64,000 bases of DNA from Tridacna crocea (GCA_943736015.1 OX031070.1:22837673-22901672), one strand, 5' to 3'. Shown: positions 12,601 to 22,042, counted from the first letter of the stretch. The notes: generated from the letters alone by a model not told the origin. Translations and numbers: made by a program.

Positions 12601-15600
12601 TTTGTTCTTGGTCATGTTTATTACTAAACGTACAGTAAATGTCCAAATATGAAAAAGATCTCTGGAGCGTCTCATTATCGAGACTACTCACAATTCTAGC
12701 CTAGTACTGGTAAATTCCAGGAAATATGTGAACATGTAAGCTGTTGCAGTGATGACTGAATTCATCCTTTACCGCACAATGACACCTTTTAACGCCCCTG
12801 AGGAAGAAGCCTTTTGAAAACTTTGTGGGGAAAAGGAGAAAATGCTGATAACCAGCATTTTCTACTTTTCTCACTAAGTTTTCTACCCTATAGACGCAAA
12901 ATTGCACCTTTTGAGCCAGTCTGAAATTGTCATCTGCAAATGCTTTCAATTTGGATAGGTCTAAAATTCAGACTTGTGGTAAAGGGTTAATGTTGGAAAT
13001 TACTAGTATGTAAAAACACTATTAAGTTATTTTTTTACATCACTAAGATGACTTTTAATAGCCCAAAGAAGCCTTTTGAAAACATTGTGGGAAAAGGAGA
13101 AAATGCTGGTAACCAGCATTTCCTCCTCTTCCCACAAAGTTTTCTACCCCATCAAAGCAAACTTGCACCATTTGAGCAACTTTGAAATTATACTCTGCAA
13201 ATATTTTCAATTTTGATAGGTCTAAAATTTTGCTGTGTGGTAATAAGTTAACCCATTACCTCACAACACCTACTTTTGATGCCCCTGAGATAGAAGCCTC
13301 TAGAAAACATTACCTCACAACACCTACTTTTGATGCCCCTGAGATAGAGGCCTCTAGAAAACATTACCTCACAACACCTACTTTTGATGCCCCTGAGATA
13401 GAAGCCTCTAGAAAACATTACCTCACAACATCTACTTTTGATGCCCCTGAGATAGAGGCCTCTAGAAAACATTACCTCACAACACCTACTTTTGATGCCC
13501 GTGAGATAGAAGCCTCTAGAAAACATTGTGGGAAAAGGAGAAAATGCTGGTAACCAGCATTTTCTCCTTTTCCCACAATGTTTTCTACCTTGCTCTAAAC
13601 AAATTTCAGTTTTTGAGTTACTTTTATATTGTTGTCTGCAAGTGCTTTCAATTTAGACCATTCTAAAATTTTGTTGTTTGGTAATGAGTTAATCAATCAT
13701 TCTCAGGGGTATGAAAACATGGGATTGTGTAGTAAAGTGTTGAAATTTGTGAAATGTACTTACAAATGAATGGTAGAAGGGGGTTTAACTCTTTACCACA
13801 CAATCCCGACTTTTAACACCCATGAAAAAGAAGCCTTCTGAAAACATTGTGGAAAAAGGAGAAAATGCTGGTTACCAATATTTTCTCCTTTTCCCAGAAT
13901 GTTTCCTACCCTATCCAAGAAAATCATTTGATATGAGCCATACTGAAAATGTCGCCTGCAAATGCTTTCAGTTTGGACAGGTCTGAAATTTATTTTGTTT
14001 TGAGGTAAAGGGTTAATGCATCTCTGTAATACATTGCACAGAAGAAGTCATCACATAATTCTGCACCCATAAAAATTCATTGTTTGACAACCAACTAAAT
14101 CAAGAGGTAGAATGTCTCTGGGACATGCAGAAAACTTACAAATAGCAAAAATTTTTGACCCACTTTAGCCTGTCTCAGTTGTACAGGCTGACACGGGTCG
14201 ATACTTTCTCCAGATGCAATACACCCCCTTTTCACAAAGTATGGCTCGTATAAAAATGACAGCACAACTCTAACAAATACCTTTTCGATTACAGGTGAGA
14301 TTCATATTGCATTACACAGTTCCTCAGACCATATTGATCAACTACAGGCCTGCTACCATGCAGAACTTATAAATTTTTGTGTAGAGAACCAGAACGAGTC
14401 ACAGGTATTCATGCAACATTATATTCATAGCTCGGTCAACTCATTACCAAGTGACAAAATCTTAGACTTGTCCAAGTTCAATGCATTTTTAAACTAAGAA
14501 TATGACTCAGTTGATAATTTTTTATAGAGCCTATTGAATAGGCTAAACAAAAGGCTTCTGTTTTAAGATATGCAAAAATTAGTTAATTATTCAACCCGGA
14601 GGAGCAAGTAACAAATGCTGATGAAGCTAGTTTGATCACATGACTAGAGATTTATTATGCTCCCCGAAGGGCGAGCATATAGTCACGGCCTTGTCTAGCC
14701 GTCCGTCTGTCCGTCCTTCCGTCAGTTCGTCCGTCTGTCCATCCGTCCGTCCAAAGCGATTTCTCCACAACCCTTGGACCAAATTGGATGCAACTTCATA
14801 TATGAACTCCTTAGGGTAAGGCGCTGATACAGTTTTCCCGGATTTTCAATTTGACCCCGTGTCATGGAAAAAAGGGGCTTAATGCAAAATTGCAATTTTT
14901 ACCAATATTTCATTCAGTTTTTGTCAGAATATCATGAAACTTCATGGTTATATTGTTTATGGAAAGTTTTAGCATGTGCCCTTGCTATTTTTAATCTGGG
15001 CATTTTTTAAGTTGACGTTCTGTCATGGAAAAAGGGGGCTTCTTGCAAAATTCCAATTTTTACTAATATTTCATTCAGTTTTGGTCAAAATTCCATTAAA
15101 CTTCATTGTTATATTGTTTTTTCAGAGTTTCACCATGTGCTCTTGTTTCTTTATCTATGTGTTTTTTCAATTTGACCCTCTGTCATGGAAAAAGGGGGTT
15201 TCTTGCAAAATGAAAAAGGGGCCCTAATGCAAAATTGTAATTTTTACTAATATCTTGTTCAGTTTTTGTCAACATTTCATGTTATATCTTGTTTTACAAG
15301 TTTCAACATGTGCCCTTTCTTTTTGCAATCTATGAATTATTCATGCGCAAATACGTCTTTCCTGGTTTCTCAAATTAAGGCTGCATCACGGAAAAAGGGG
15401 ACTTCATGGAAAAAAATTGTTTTTCACTAGGTTCTCCTTTATCAGTGCTCAAACCTTTATGAAATTTCAAATCTGAACTTGTTGGAACGTTGCCCAGGTA
15501 CCTCTCTTCCTTTTTGCTCAATTTCAGGCTGCGTCTTGGAAAAAGGGGGCTTCATGTAAAAAATTGTTTTATGTAATATTTAGTACATGACTGCTCAAAA

Positions 15601-17937
15601 TTTTATGAAATTTCGAATTTTGAATTATTACTAAAAAATGCCTCAAACCAAACACCCGTTGTATTTATTGCAATGATCCAATATTGTCTTATGGGAAAAG
15701 GGGGCTTAAAGGGGGCTTATTGTCCTCTACAAGTTCCTGTTGGCTATCTCTAAGATAGTAATTGCCTTTTCACTTCAAATTTTGGGGGGCATGAACAGGT
15801 TCTTCTAGGATAAAAGAAGTGAATTTATATCAATTTCTTATATTTTATGACAAGCACTTGTTCGGGGAGCATAACCCCTCTCTGACGGCTCTTGTTGTCA
15901 AAAGAATTGTATATCCCTTGTTTTGGCTTGTTTTACCAGAATATCTTCACAAAATACTGTGATATGTAGGGCGGTGTGAAAGTATTGTTTGTAAATCTTG
16001 TTCAACTAGTGGCATATGCCTGTTATTTGTTTGTTGTACCGAGAGCAGACAGCACATTCTGTACAATCCAAGTTTGATCTACACACAGAACACAAGTGTT
16101 TTGTGGATCCACAATCTTGTGGCAACATTCTTGATTTAGTTAACAATGGAGATGTGTTAAATACCCCATTTACCAGAGCATGGCTCAAATATCCATGGGG
16201 ATCAGAACTCCAGATAAGAGGGAGTGATGCATATGGTATTCTAAATCCATTATTTCTCTTCCAAGCCCTATGTTGTGGGTACTCATTAGAATCATCTCAA
16301 GGAGACTATTCTAATGAGTACCCACATAATAGGGTTTAGTCAAGAATAGTTAATATTTTCAATTTTGAAATCAAATCCCTCTATCTGGAGCTGTGGAGAT
16401 CACTTTTGTTACAGATATAAGTGGTTGAAGTTATATTGTAAACAACTTTTTCTTTGTCATTTTAGGTTTTCAGTTCTGAGTTTCAAGCAGTTGTTCTATC
16501 ATATAGATATGGTAAGCTGTAGTTTTCTTTTCCTTTTACTCTCTATAATAACCTTAGTTTTTTGCAGAGTGTTGATTAAGATCTTACAGGCTAATTTTTA
16601 CAATATAATCTGAGATCTTTTATTGTCTGTCATTGGCTGAGATAAGACCAGTTTGCAGTACATGTATTCATATATCAGCAACAGATGGCTGTCAGATACA
16701 GATGCAAATACATGTATCGGTAATATACAGCCGTCAGAAACACCTATACATATCATCAACAGACAGTTATATCTACTGAAATTTATATCAGCAACAGTCT
16801 GATAGACCCAAAAATATTAGTAACAGACAGCCATATTCCTTTATTTTCATTTTGTTTACAGATGAATGAATTTGTTTAGTAGAAGTAATTTATAACTTAT
16901 TTTTATATATGAGCCAAGCTCTCTCAGAATGAGTTTAACTCATTACCAAATTACAAAATTTTAGGTTTGTTCATTTGCATACAACTAAATGAAAGTGACT
17001 GAAAATTTGAAATTCGGTTTTTGAAGGGTAGCTCTCATATTTTGTGGGTAAAGGAGAAAATGCTTTTCCCACAACGTTTTCTAAAGGCTTCTTTCTCAGG
17101 GTCATCAAAAGCAGAGATTGTGTGGTAGTAATGATTTAAATGCATCTCTGTGATGAGATATACCGAGTCAGTTATCACAGTGTTGTGCGTCCATAAAGTC
17201 CATTTTTACAACAACTGACTGAATCACAAGGTAGATCGTGCTTTACAGAAAATGTACTAAAAGCAGAAAAAAAGTTCCAACCAAGGTCATTCTTCACTGA
17301 CTTCATAGGCTTGCCAGGGACAATAATTTTTGCAGATGGACTTTTTGGCAGATAGACTTCATTATCAGAAGATTAAGGTAAAGTGTTATCAACTAAGAGA
17401 ACAAAATTAATCAGTTAATTACTCGAAAGAAATGAATAAAGCCTGTGTTCCTATGTGTATTTTTCATTTAACCCATTACCACACAGTCCCTACTTTTGAC
17501 AACCCTAAGAAAGAAGCCTTTGGAAAACATTGTGGGAAAAGGAGAAAATGCTGGTAACCAGCATTTTCTCCTTTTCCCACAATGTTTTCTACCCTTTACT
17601 AAACAAAATTCAAATTTTCAGTCACTTTTCTTTTGTCATCTGCAAAATGCTTTCGATTTAGACAAACCTCAAATTTTGTTGTTTGGAAATGGGTTGAATT
17701 TGTTGGAAGCGACATTGAAAACCTGGTTTCTTAGTCATCCTGTTCTTGAAAGCAATAAAAGTTGTAAGAACCTTGTAATGACAAAATGTTTTTTTTTCAG
17801 GAGATTTGGAAATATTGAGAGCATCTAAACAGTATGTTGAGAAAACTTTCCCTCAGTTTATTGAAGATCTAGACCGTCACAAATGGAAGATCAATGTATG
17901 TCTCTTGTGTGCAGATGAATGGAGAATAGTTCGTTAA
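686..17937 (+). CDS. RUSF1: RUSF1 (RUS family member 1, DUF647), C-terminal part, 10 exons
   Basis: Coding exons are 686-718, 1946-2051, 3056-3157, 5188-5258, 6741-6925, 9210-9267, 10934-11007, 14295-14404, 16466-16511 and 17801-17937 (stop TAA). All introns are GT/AG and phases join without a break, giving about 306 residues. Seen in the sequence: HLDCDAKRWR, then LFADIINDLAIFLEI, the glycine-rich SIVGVAGGATRAALTLHQAR, NNMADVSAKDGSQETLVNLA, a hydrophobic stretch ICSFILVPIVTG, LFANYSAVRGVVMET, and the C-terminal CADEWRIVR. These match the conserved core and tail of RUS/DUF647 proteins. Members are predicted membrane proteins; the plant relatives act in UV-B and vitamin B6 responses, while the animal protein has no settled biochemical role. 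Animal homologues are about 470 residues, so roughly 160 N-terminal residues lie upstream of base 1. The last exon reads straight through a GTATGT that mimics a splice donor. Introns are loaded with MITEs and SINEs. Family assignment is firm; function is not inferable here. Confidence 0.93.
1245..1437 (+). mobile_element. TTAA MITE, degenerate
   Basis: Eroded left end (CCATTACCATACC), core with AAAACGCTGTTAACTAGT, right end GGTAAAGAGTTAA-like (TAGTAAAGAGTTAA). Confidence 0.7.
1508..1795 (-). mobile_element. Two broken TTAA MITE pieces
   Basis: 1508-1595 is a right half only. 1604-1795 is a nearly full copy lacking its left TTAA, with right end GTGGTATAGGGTTAA. Confidence 0.6.
2298..2526 (+). 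mobile_element. TTAA MITE, subgroup A, full 229 bp
   Basis: Both TTAA ends intact; core GAAAATGCTGGTGACCAGCA. Lies in the RUSF1 intron after the 1946-2051 exon. A truncated neighbour (2572-2692) shares the right-end sequence. Confidence 0.9.
3530..3767. mobile_element. Degenerate TTAA MITE pieces
   Basis: 3530-3599 resembles a right end (CTGTCTGAAATTTTGTC...TTAA). From 3596 an eroded minus-orientation copy runs to GTGTGGTAAAGGATTAA at 3767. Confidence 0.5.
4657..4885 (+). mobile_element. TTAA MITE, subgroup A, full 229 bp
   Basis: Left TTAACCCTTTACCACACAAT, right GTGTGGTAAAGAATTAA; perfect core around GCTGGTAACCAGC. Confidence 0.92.
4998..5156 (+). mobile_element. tRNA-derived SINE, short form, with 12-bp target duplication
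   Basis: A-box-like GTAGCTCAGTGGTGAGCG and B-box-like GTTCGATACC lead; the tail reads AAAGTGGCGTTAAACGCCAA then CAACCAACCAA. The direct repeat ATAATTTCTGGT flanks it at 4986-4997 and 5157-5168. The insertion ends 31 bases before the RUSF1 exon at 5188. Confidence 0.88.
5472..5890 (+). mobile_element. TTAA MITE split by a SINE
   Basis: The left end TTAACCCTTTACCACATGAT begins at 5472. It is interrupted at 5510, resumes at 5765 as the duplicated target, and decays beyond about 5890. Confidence 0.8.
5511..5764 (+). mobile_element. tRNA-derived SINE, long form, inside a MITE
   Basis: Same head (GTGGCTCAGTGGTGAGCG) and tail as the 4998 copy, plus a central block with ACCGACCGCCATGATATGAC. The target duplication TTTCACAAGTTT is at 5499-5510 and 5765-5776. 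Confidence 0.9.
6013..6241 (-). mobile_element. TTAA MITE, subgroup C, full 229 bp
   Basis: Subgroup C core is AAATTGCTCGTGACGAGCAA with flanking TTTTGCCACAATG. Ends TTAACCCATTACCCCATAAG and ATGGAGTAAAGGGTTAA. Its right TTAA is also the left TTAA of a damaged copy (6238 to about 6420). Confidence 0.9.
6454..6671 (-). mobile_element. TTAA MITE, subgroup A, small core deletion
   Basis: Left arm of the palindrome has lost GAGAAAATGCTGGT (reads GGGAAAAGGTAACCAGC). Ends TTAACTCATTACCAAATGAC and GTGTGGTAATTGGTTAA. Confidence 0.9.
6962..7196 (-). mobile_element. TTAA MITE, subgroup A
   Basis: 235 bp, perfect core (GCTGGTTACCAGC). The left TTAA is 36 bases after the donor of the 6741-6925 RUSF1 exon. 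Confidence 0.92.
7320..7700. repeat. Probable dispersed repeat with CRE-like sites
   Basis: Contains a paired motif (AAGCGAGCCTTTGGCGAG) and two close TGACGTC sites (AAATGACGTCAAAAATGACG). No coding frame. Repeat status is inferred from style, with no second copy in the window. Confidence 0.3.
7752..7980 (+). mobile_element. TTAA MITE, subgroup A, 229 bp (tandem unit 1)
   Basis: Perfect 33+1+33 core at about 7807-7873. Confidence 0.93.
8144..8372 (+). mobile_element. TTAA MITE, subgroup A, 229 bp (tandem unit 2)
   Basis: Left arm carries CACTGCAGGAAAAGG, a difference from unit 1. Confidence 0.93.
8536..8764 (+). mobile_element. TTAA MITE, subgroup A, 229 bp (tandem unit 3)
   Basis: Shares the CATTGCAGG variant with unit 2 on the left but its right half is a different A variant (ATATTGTTGTTTGGTAATGG), suggesting exchange between copies. 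Confidence 0.93.
8775..9001 (-). mobile_element. TTAA MITE, subgroup A
   Basis: Starts 11 bases after the previous copy ends. The core is slightly eroded (GTGGTTAAAGGAGAAAATGC). A half copy follows at 9058-9150. Confidence 0.88.
9305..9565 (-). pseudogene. Ty3/gypsy-type integrase fragment
   Basis: About 87 open codons read KKNWKKYISSLVYYYNCT, HETTKTSPFEPLFGRKPKLP. This is the end of the retroviral-type integrase core as seen in Ty3/gypsy pol genes (W..YI..LV..YN, H.TT..SPFE..FGR.P.LP). No RNase H, RT, LTR or intact DDE triad is present nearby, so it is a short orphan remnant. It lies antisense in the RUSF1 intron, starting 38 bases after the 9210-9267 exon. Confidence 0.7.
9879..10101 (-). 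mobile_element. TTAA MITE, subgroup A
   Basis: TTAATTCTTTACCAAATGAC to GTTAAGAGTTAA, perfect inner core. Confidence 0.88.
10226..10453 (-). mobile_element. TTAA MITE, B ends with C-like core
   Basis: Ends TTAACCCTTTCCCAGATGAC and TGGGAAAGAGTTAA are B type; the centre AAATTGCTCGTTATGAGCAA is C-like. A natural intermediate between subgroups. Confidence 0.88.
10536..10763 (+). mobile_element. TTAA MITE, B-like left arm, A core
   Basis: Left arm has AATCCCTGGTTTTTACG (B), core GCTGGTTACCAGC (A). Ends TTAACCCTTTACCAAACAAT and GGTAAAGGGTTAA. Confidence 0.9.
11093..11358 (+). mobile_element. tRNA-derived SINE followed by truncated MITE
   Basis: Head AATACCTCAGTTGGTAACAG and GGGTTGGAACCC; tail GTACTGGCCGCCGTGATATA. 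The next bases are a MITE left end (11361-11425) broken after about 65 bp. Confidence 0.7.
11430..11800. other. RUSF1 intron stretch with no recognised feature
   Basis: AT-rich; no exon, MITE or SINE signal seen. Confidence 0.4.
11802..12028 (+). mobile_element. TTAA MITE, subgroup C
   Basis: Core TTGCTTGTGACGAGCAATTT; right end mutated to AAGGGTTCAG. Confidence 0.87.
12083..12330 (+). mobile_element. tRNA-derived SINE, second type
   Basis: A-box-like TTGCTTAGTGGTAAAGT and B-box-like GGGGTTCAAGCC, then GGATCCACTGGG. The copy at 55216-55405 shares the GGATCCACTxGG block. Confidence 0.65.
12759..12990 (+). mobile_element. TTAA MITE, subgroup A, left TTAA lost
   Basis: Left end ATTCATCCTTTACCGCACAA; right TTAA intact; core centre ATGCTGATAACCAGCAT. 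Confidence 0.85.
13030..13251 (+). mobile_element. TTAA MITE abutting the next copy
   Basis: Left end eroded. The right TTAA (13248-13251) is shared with the following expanded copy. Confidence 0.85.
13248..13692 (+). mobile_element. TTAA MITE with 54-bp internal expansion
   Basis: 445 bp. After a normal TTAACC end, a 54-bp left-arm unit is repeated five times before a normal core and right half. Confidence 0.93.
13254..13523 (+). repeat. 5 x 54-bp tandem array
   Basis: Units start at 13254, 13308, 13362, 13416 and 13470 with CATTACCTCACAACACCTAC and end in CCTCTAGAAAA. Since 54 is a multiple of three, both strands stay open through it; this is not evidence of coding. Confidence 0.95.
13785..14016 (+). 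mobile_element. TTAA MITE, subgroup A
   Basis: TTAACTCTTTACCACACAAT to GAGGTAAAGGGTTAA; core centre partly eroded (GGTTACCAATATTTTC). Confidence 0.88.
14040..14262 (+). repeat. Dispersed repeat G (CAGGCTGAC type)
   Basis: Blocks GACATGCAGAAAACTTACAA, ACAGGCTGACACGGGTCGAT and CCCCCTTTTCACAAAGTATG. The same order recurs at 31205-31375 and 42225-42490, with parts at 7200-7316 and 50308-50361. Confidence 0.7.
14433..14570. mobile_element. Vestigial MITE start
   Basis: CAACTCATTACCAAGTGAC and CTTAGACTTGTCCAAG survive; the core is lost. Confidence 0.5.
14656..15897 (+). repeat. 1.2-kb dispersed repeat with inverted ends and internal tandem units
   Basis: TATGCTCCCCGAA at 14656 is inverted as TTCGGGGAGCATA at 15861-15873. 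A CCGTC-rich block follows the left end. About 160-bp internal units carry CATGGAAAAAGGGGGCTT at roughly 14862, 15023, 15182, 15383 and 15531. No conserved protein is seen. Confidence 0.7.
16203..16394. mobile_element. Fold-back MITE, family F
   Basis: Terminal inverted repeats CAGAACTCCAGATAAG and (inverted) CACAGCTCCAGATAG. A central 18-bp perfect stem, GTGGGTACTCATTAGAAT, is at 16275-16292 and 16308-16325. A second copy is at 49765-49968. Confidence 0.75.
16640..16860. repeat. Degenerate short repeats
   Basis: Recurring ATCAGCAACAG / CAACAGACAG / ACAGCCATAT blocks at irregular spacing. Confidence 0.4.
16935..17139 (-). mobile_element. TTAA MITE, core arm deleted
   Basis: TTAACTCATTACCAAATTAC to GTGGTAGTAATGATTTAA; the palindrome is reduced to AAGGAGAAAATGCTTTTCCC. 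Confidence 0.8.
17468..17696 (+). mobile_element. TTAA MITE, subgroup A
   Basis: TTAACCCATTACCACACAGT; the right end is mutated to ATGGGTTGA. It lies 104 bases before the last RUSF1 exon. Its core is perfect. Confidence 0.9.
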
Positions 17938-17947
17938 TACTAGTAAA

Positions 17948-17962
17948 AATAAAATAAATAAA
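17948..17962 (+). terminator. Likely RUSF1 polyadenylation signals
   Basis: Three overlapping AATAAA hexamers begin at 17948, 17953 and 17957, only 11 bases after the RUSF1 stop codon. They imply a very short 3' UTR if used. No cleavage site can be fixed from sequence alone. Confidence 0.6.
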
Positions 17963-18487
17963 GGAAATGAGGATAATTAAGAGTTTTGTTGATATACTTG
18001 TTTTGCCCTTGAGCAGTGGGCAAAAATAGTCTTTGCCACTTCATGTTACTGCCCGAACTTAGCTTCAGCTATCATTGTCTGCATGTGAAACAATTTGAAC
18101 GATTTTCAAATTTTTATGCCGGTAATAGATTTTGTTGTGTCTGTAAAGAATGCTGGAAATATCTGAAATAAATATGATTTTGTTGGTTTAACTTGGTAAT
18201 AGGTGGTGGATGACAGAGATCTAAGATTCACTGATCTTGATTGATTTCATCCGCAAAAGCTCTCATATTTTGACAATGGCACAGTAAGGGTTAAACCCAA
18301 TATTTACAGTTAACAGGATTTCCAGTTATACTTCATGATATATAGTATTCAATCTTTAATTATTCTTTGCATAAAGGTCAATTTTAGGTCAATTTGTTGG
18401 AGTAATATATGTAAGATAACCGTGAACCAGATGACAAAATTTAGATTTGTCCAAATTGAAAACATTTGCAGATGACAAATTATCTTT

Positions 18488-18709
18488 TTAACCAAACGGC
18501 AAAATTTTAGACTGGTCCAAATTGAAAGTGTTTGTAGAAAACAAATTAAAGATGCCTCAACTGAAGGATTTTGTCTTTGACAGAGTAGAAAACATTGTGG
18601 AAAATGGAGAAAATGCTGGTTACCAGCATTTTCTCCTTTTCCAACACTGTTTTCCTCAGGCTTCTTTCTCAGGGTCGTCAAAAGTAGGGATTGTGTGGCA
18701 AAGGGTTAA
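18488..18709 (-). mobile_element. TTAA MITE, subgroup A
   Basis: TTAACCAAACGGCAAAATTT to GTGGCAAAGGGTTAA. A fragment precedes it (18420-18482). A small remnant (18706-18775) follows and shares its TTAA. Confidence 0.87.
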
Positions 18710-19195
18710 CTCTTTTGTGGAATGACATTGTGGGAAAAGGCTTCTTAAATAGGATTTGTTTAGTAAAGAGTTATATGTGGCTCATATGATTGAATGTTTC
18801 TTCTTGAAAGAAAAGGAAAGAATGTTGGAATAAGAAAAGCTAGAGCCATCACTAAATGTGATTATAGCCCCCCACCAGCTTCTTGTCACAAAGACACATC
18901 TTTGTTACAGAATGCAGAATGGTTTAGTACAAGAGTTGAAAGTTCAAGGGGAGATAATTCTTTAACAAATTGTAGCAGGGTCATGAAAGTTGCACATGCA
19001 CAACTTCATATATTTATAGGAATCCTTTGTGTAAATCTGAGTTCAGTATGTGAAAAACTAGGAGTATTGCTCTGGACAAATATGTCTACGGATTGACGGT
19101 TGGACGGACAGCCAGCCATGTCAATTCCATTATACCTCCCTCCACTACATTGTGGGGGCTTTAACAAAATACTGGTTGCAAGTGTTTTTAGTTCC

Positions 19196-19520
19196 ACTGG
19201 CCATAGGCCAGTGAGCTATTGTCATAGCGTTGTGTCCGTCATGCGTGCGTCTGTTCGTCTGTGTGTGCGTCCATAAACTTTTTCTTTAAAACACTCTGCA
19301 GAAACTACTGACTGGATTTTTACCAAATTTCACAGAAATGTTCCTTAGGTGGTCCTCTTTCAAATTCCGTCAAATAATTGTGTTCCGTGAAGAATTCTGG
19401 TTGCCATGGCAACCAAAGTAAAAAACCTTTAAAAATCTTCTCCTCCCAAATCACTTATTGGATAGCATTATTATTTTGCAGGAATGTTCCTTAGGTAGCG
19501 GTTTACAGAATTCCTTAAAA
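19196..19520 (-). repeat. Dispersed repeat H, truncated copy with X-box palindrome
   Basis: Carries AGCTATTGTCATAGCG, a GTCCGTC-rich block, GAAATGTTCCTTAGGTGG and GGTTGCCATGGCAACC (19399-19414). These match, inverted, the end of the 59955-61160 repeat. Confidence 0.65.
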
Positions 19521-19631
19521 AAATGATCCATCAAAAAACATGGCTTTTATGGAGACTCATTTTCCATTTATGGCATAAAGTAAAATCTTTGAAAAATTTC
19601 TTCTCTCATTCATTGGATTTCATTGTTGTTT

Positions 19632-19861
19632 TCACTGTGGGAAAAGGAGAAATTGCTCATAATCAGCCAAAGACAAGAAGTTTTTGGAAAATCACTGTTG
19701 GAAAAGGAGAAAATACTGGTAATCAGCATTTTCTCCTTTTCCCTCAGTGTTTTCTACTCTATCAAAGAGAGAAATCATCATTTCATCAATGATTAATTTG
19801 TTGTCTGCAAATGCTTTCAATTTGGTCACATCCCAAATTTTGTTGTTTGGTAAAGGGTTAA
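19632..19861 (+). mobile_element. TTAA MITE with scrambled left part
   Basis: Two GGAAAAGGAGAAA blocks occur (about 19640 and 19700); right half normal to GGTAAAGGGTTAA. Confidence 0.75.
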
Positions 19862-20039
19862 AGAGGGTTGCTTTACATAATCCATAGAGAGCCTCTGCAC
19901 TTTTATTCGTTCTGGTAAAGGTTTGTTGACCTACTGGTGACTAAGTGCAAAGTGGACAGAATGGGGTGTTAATCCTGGTGACCTAGTTTTCTATATTATG
20001 ATGTTTCCCCACCCAAAATGGTTTGTTACAAGACCCTCT

Positions 20040-20268
20040 TTAACCCATTACTATACAATCCCTACTTTTGACGGCCCTGAGAAAGAAACCTTAAGAAAAC
20101 ATTGTGGAAAAAGGAGAAAATTCTGGTAACCTGCATTTTCTCCTTTTCCAACAATGTTTTCTACTCTTCACTAAACAAATTTCAAATTTTCAGTCACTTT
20201 TATTTTGTCCTCTGCAAATGCTTTCGATTTGGACAAGCCTAAATTATTGCTGTATGGTAATGAGTTAA
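20040..20268 (+). mobile_element. TTAA MITE, subgroup A, 229 bp
   Basis: TTAACCCATTACTATACAAT to GGTAATGAGTTAA. A strongly eroded copy continues from the shared TTAA to about 20490. Confidence 0.9.
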
Positions 20269-20609
20269 CTATAACCAGATGACGAAATTTTGTAACTGCT
20301 CATAATTGAAAGATGTTGCAGACAACATAATATATCTTCAGATTAGTAAAACTTGTATTAAAAAGGGTAGAAATTATCATGGAATACTAAGAACATGCTG
20401 GTTACCATTATTTTCTTCTTTTCTCATAATCTTTTTCATAGCTTTTTTTCTTCAGTTAGCTAAAATTCAGGATTGAATGGTAATTGTTAGAAACTTCTCT
20501 TCACCGTTACAGAAAAATCAGGCCTGTGGAGCGATACAGGTGCTCAAGCGCCTCTAGTTCCTTTTTGCACAATGTTTTCAGAGTCCTCCGCTTTCATAGT
20601 GTCAGTGTA

Positions 20610-21180
20610 ATGTACTGGTTTAACCCACAGATAGATATAAATGTATAGCTTGTGTTTGTATAAGGGGACATTTATACTGCCTCGCTGTAGAGCTAGCTTT
20701 TGAAGCGACATGGTAGACCTGAGCATCTGCCTCGGGACCTGGAGATCCAGGATTTAACGCCCATCTTGGCAGGTCATTTGTGAGAACTGTTACATTGACA
20801 TCCACCGTAACAAAAAAACCTTAGAGAGATACAGTAACAGTAATTGAAGGATTTGTGGTTGAATTTTCACTTGGTATGTAGTATACTGGCCTATCCAACA
20901 GATATATACATACACATGTATATATATATATAACTTGTGTTTGTATAATACAGTAACAGTAATTGAAGAAGGATTTGTGGTTGAATTTTCACTTGGTATG
21001 TAGTATACTGGCCTATCCGAAAGATAGATATATAGCTTGTGTTTGTATAAGGGGATACTTACCCTGCCTGTGCAATAGACTAGCTTTTATAGTGACCTGG
21101 TAGACTCAAGTGTTTGCCTTGGGCCCAAGAGATCCAGAATTTCCCACCTTGGGAGGTAATAGGCAAGAACCGTTACATTA
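20610..21180. repeat. Triplicated local repeat
   Basis: AGCTTGTGTTTGTATAAGGG blocks recur near 20648 and 21032. A 119-bp unit starting ACAGTAACAGTAATTGAAG is repeated at 20831 and 20950. A tRNA-like segment (GACCTGGAGATCCAGGATTT) suggests a SINE origin. Confidence 0.55.
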
Positions 21181-21292
21181 GAACATGGGATTGTGTGGAA
21201 AAGGGTTTATCTCTGGTTTCTTTTTTCACTTGGATGTACAAACCATAACTCTTGCTTTCACAGATGGATTTAAAGATGCAAAACTTTGTCAT

Positions 21293-21521
21293 TTAACTCA
21301 TTACCAAACAACAATATTTTGGGTTTGTCCAAATCGAAAGCATTTGCAGACAACAAAATAAAAGTGACTTAAAATTTGAAATTTGTATGGTAAAGAGTAG
21401 AAAACATTGTGGGAAAAGGAGAAAATGCTTGTTACCAGCATTTTCTCCTTTTCCCACAATATTTTCTATAGGCTTCTTTCTCGGGGTTGTCAAAAATAGG
21501 GATTGTGTGGTAATGGGTTAA
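21293..21521 (-). mobile_element. TTAA MITE, subgroup A, 229 bp
   Basis: TTAACTCATTACCAAACAAC to GTGTGGTAATGGGTTAA, near-perfect core. Confidence 0.92.
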
Positions 21522-21772
21522 ATGTCATTTGCATTTGTTATGAGTTTATGAAAAATGGATTTATTTATAATTTGGTAGAAAGTTGGGGAAAGGGTTGATC
21601 AGGGGAGTTGGGAAGCCTACCATGAATGGCATGCATAAATCATAACATCTCAACAAGAGGATAATACATAAAATTTTAATAAATACATTCATATCAAAAC
21701 ATGAAAAAGAAATTGACCTCTAGTAAAAACAAACTGACATTTGAAATATCCTCAGAGCAAAAAGAATGTGAC

Positions 21773-21996
21773 TTAACTCTTTATCAAACAACAAATATAC
21801 AGCCTTGTCCAAATCAAAACCATTTGCAGAGGACAAAATAAATGTAACTCGCACTTTAAATTTTTTTGAAGGGTAGAAAACATAATGGAAAAAGTAGAAA
21901 ATGCTGGAAACAAGCACATTGTTTTCAAACGGCTTCTTCCACAGGGTCGTTAAATCCTCAGGGTCGTTAAAATTTGGGATTGATTGGTAAAGGGTT
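21773..21996 (-). mobile_element. TTAA MITE with duplicated right arm
   Basis: CAGGGTCGTTAAATCCTCAG shows a short duplication of the right arm. The core lost its second half. Confidence 0.8.
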
Positions 21997-22042
21997 GAAA
22001 AATTCTCTGTATAAAATGACAGTGACACTTTGTTCTTTTCCC

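Noticed and set aside
13182-13553. Long repetitive open frames on both strands
   Set aside because: They are the 54-bp tandem array, whose length is a multiple of three; no protein signal.
16016-16339. 107-codon frame with several Cys and His
   Set aside because: Its second half runs into the family F fold-back element; no known domain.
18203-18244. Alternative last RUSF1 exon encoding VVDDRDLRFTDLD and a stop, after using the GTATGT at 17895
   Set aside because: Reading straight through gives CADEWRIVR, matching the conserved DEWR tail of the family, with AATAAA signals right after the stop.
18794-19096. 100-codon frame downstream of RUSF1
   Set aside because: Matches the style of a dispersed repeat leading into a GACGGACG block; not conserved RUSF1 sequence.
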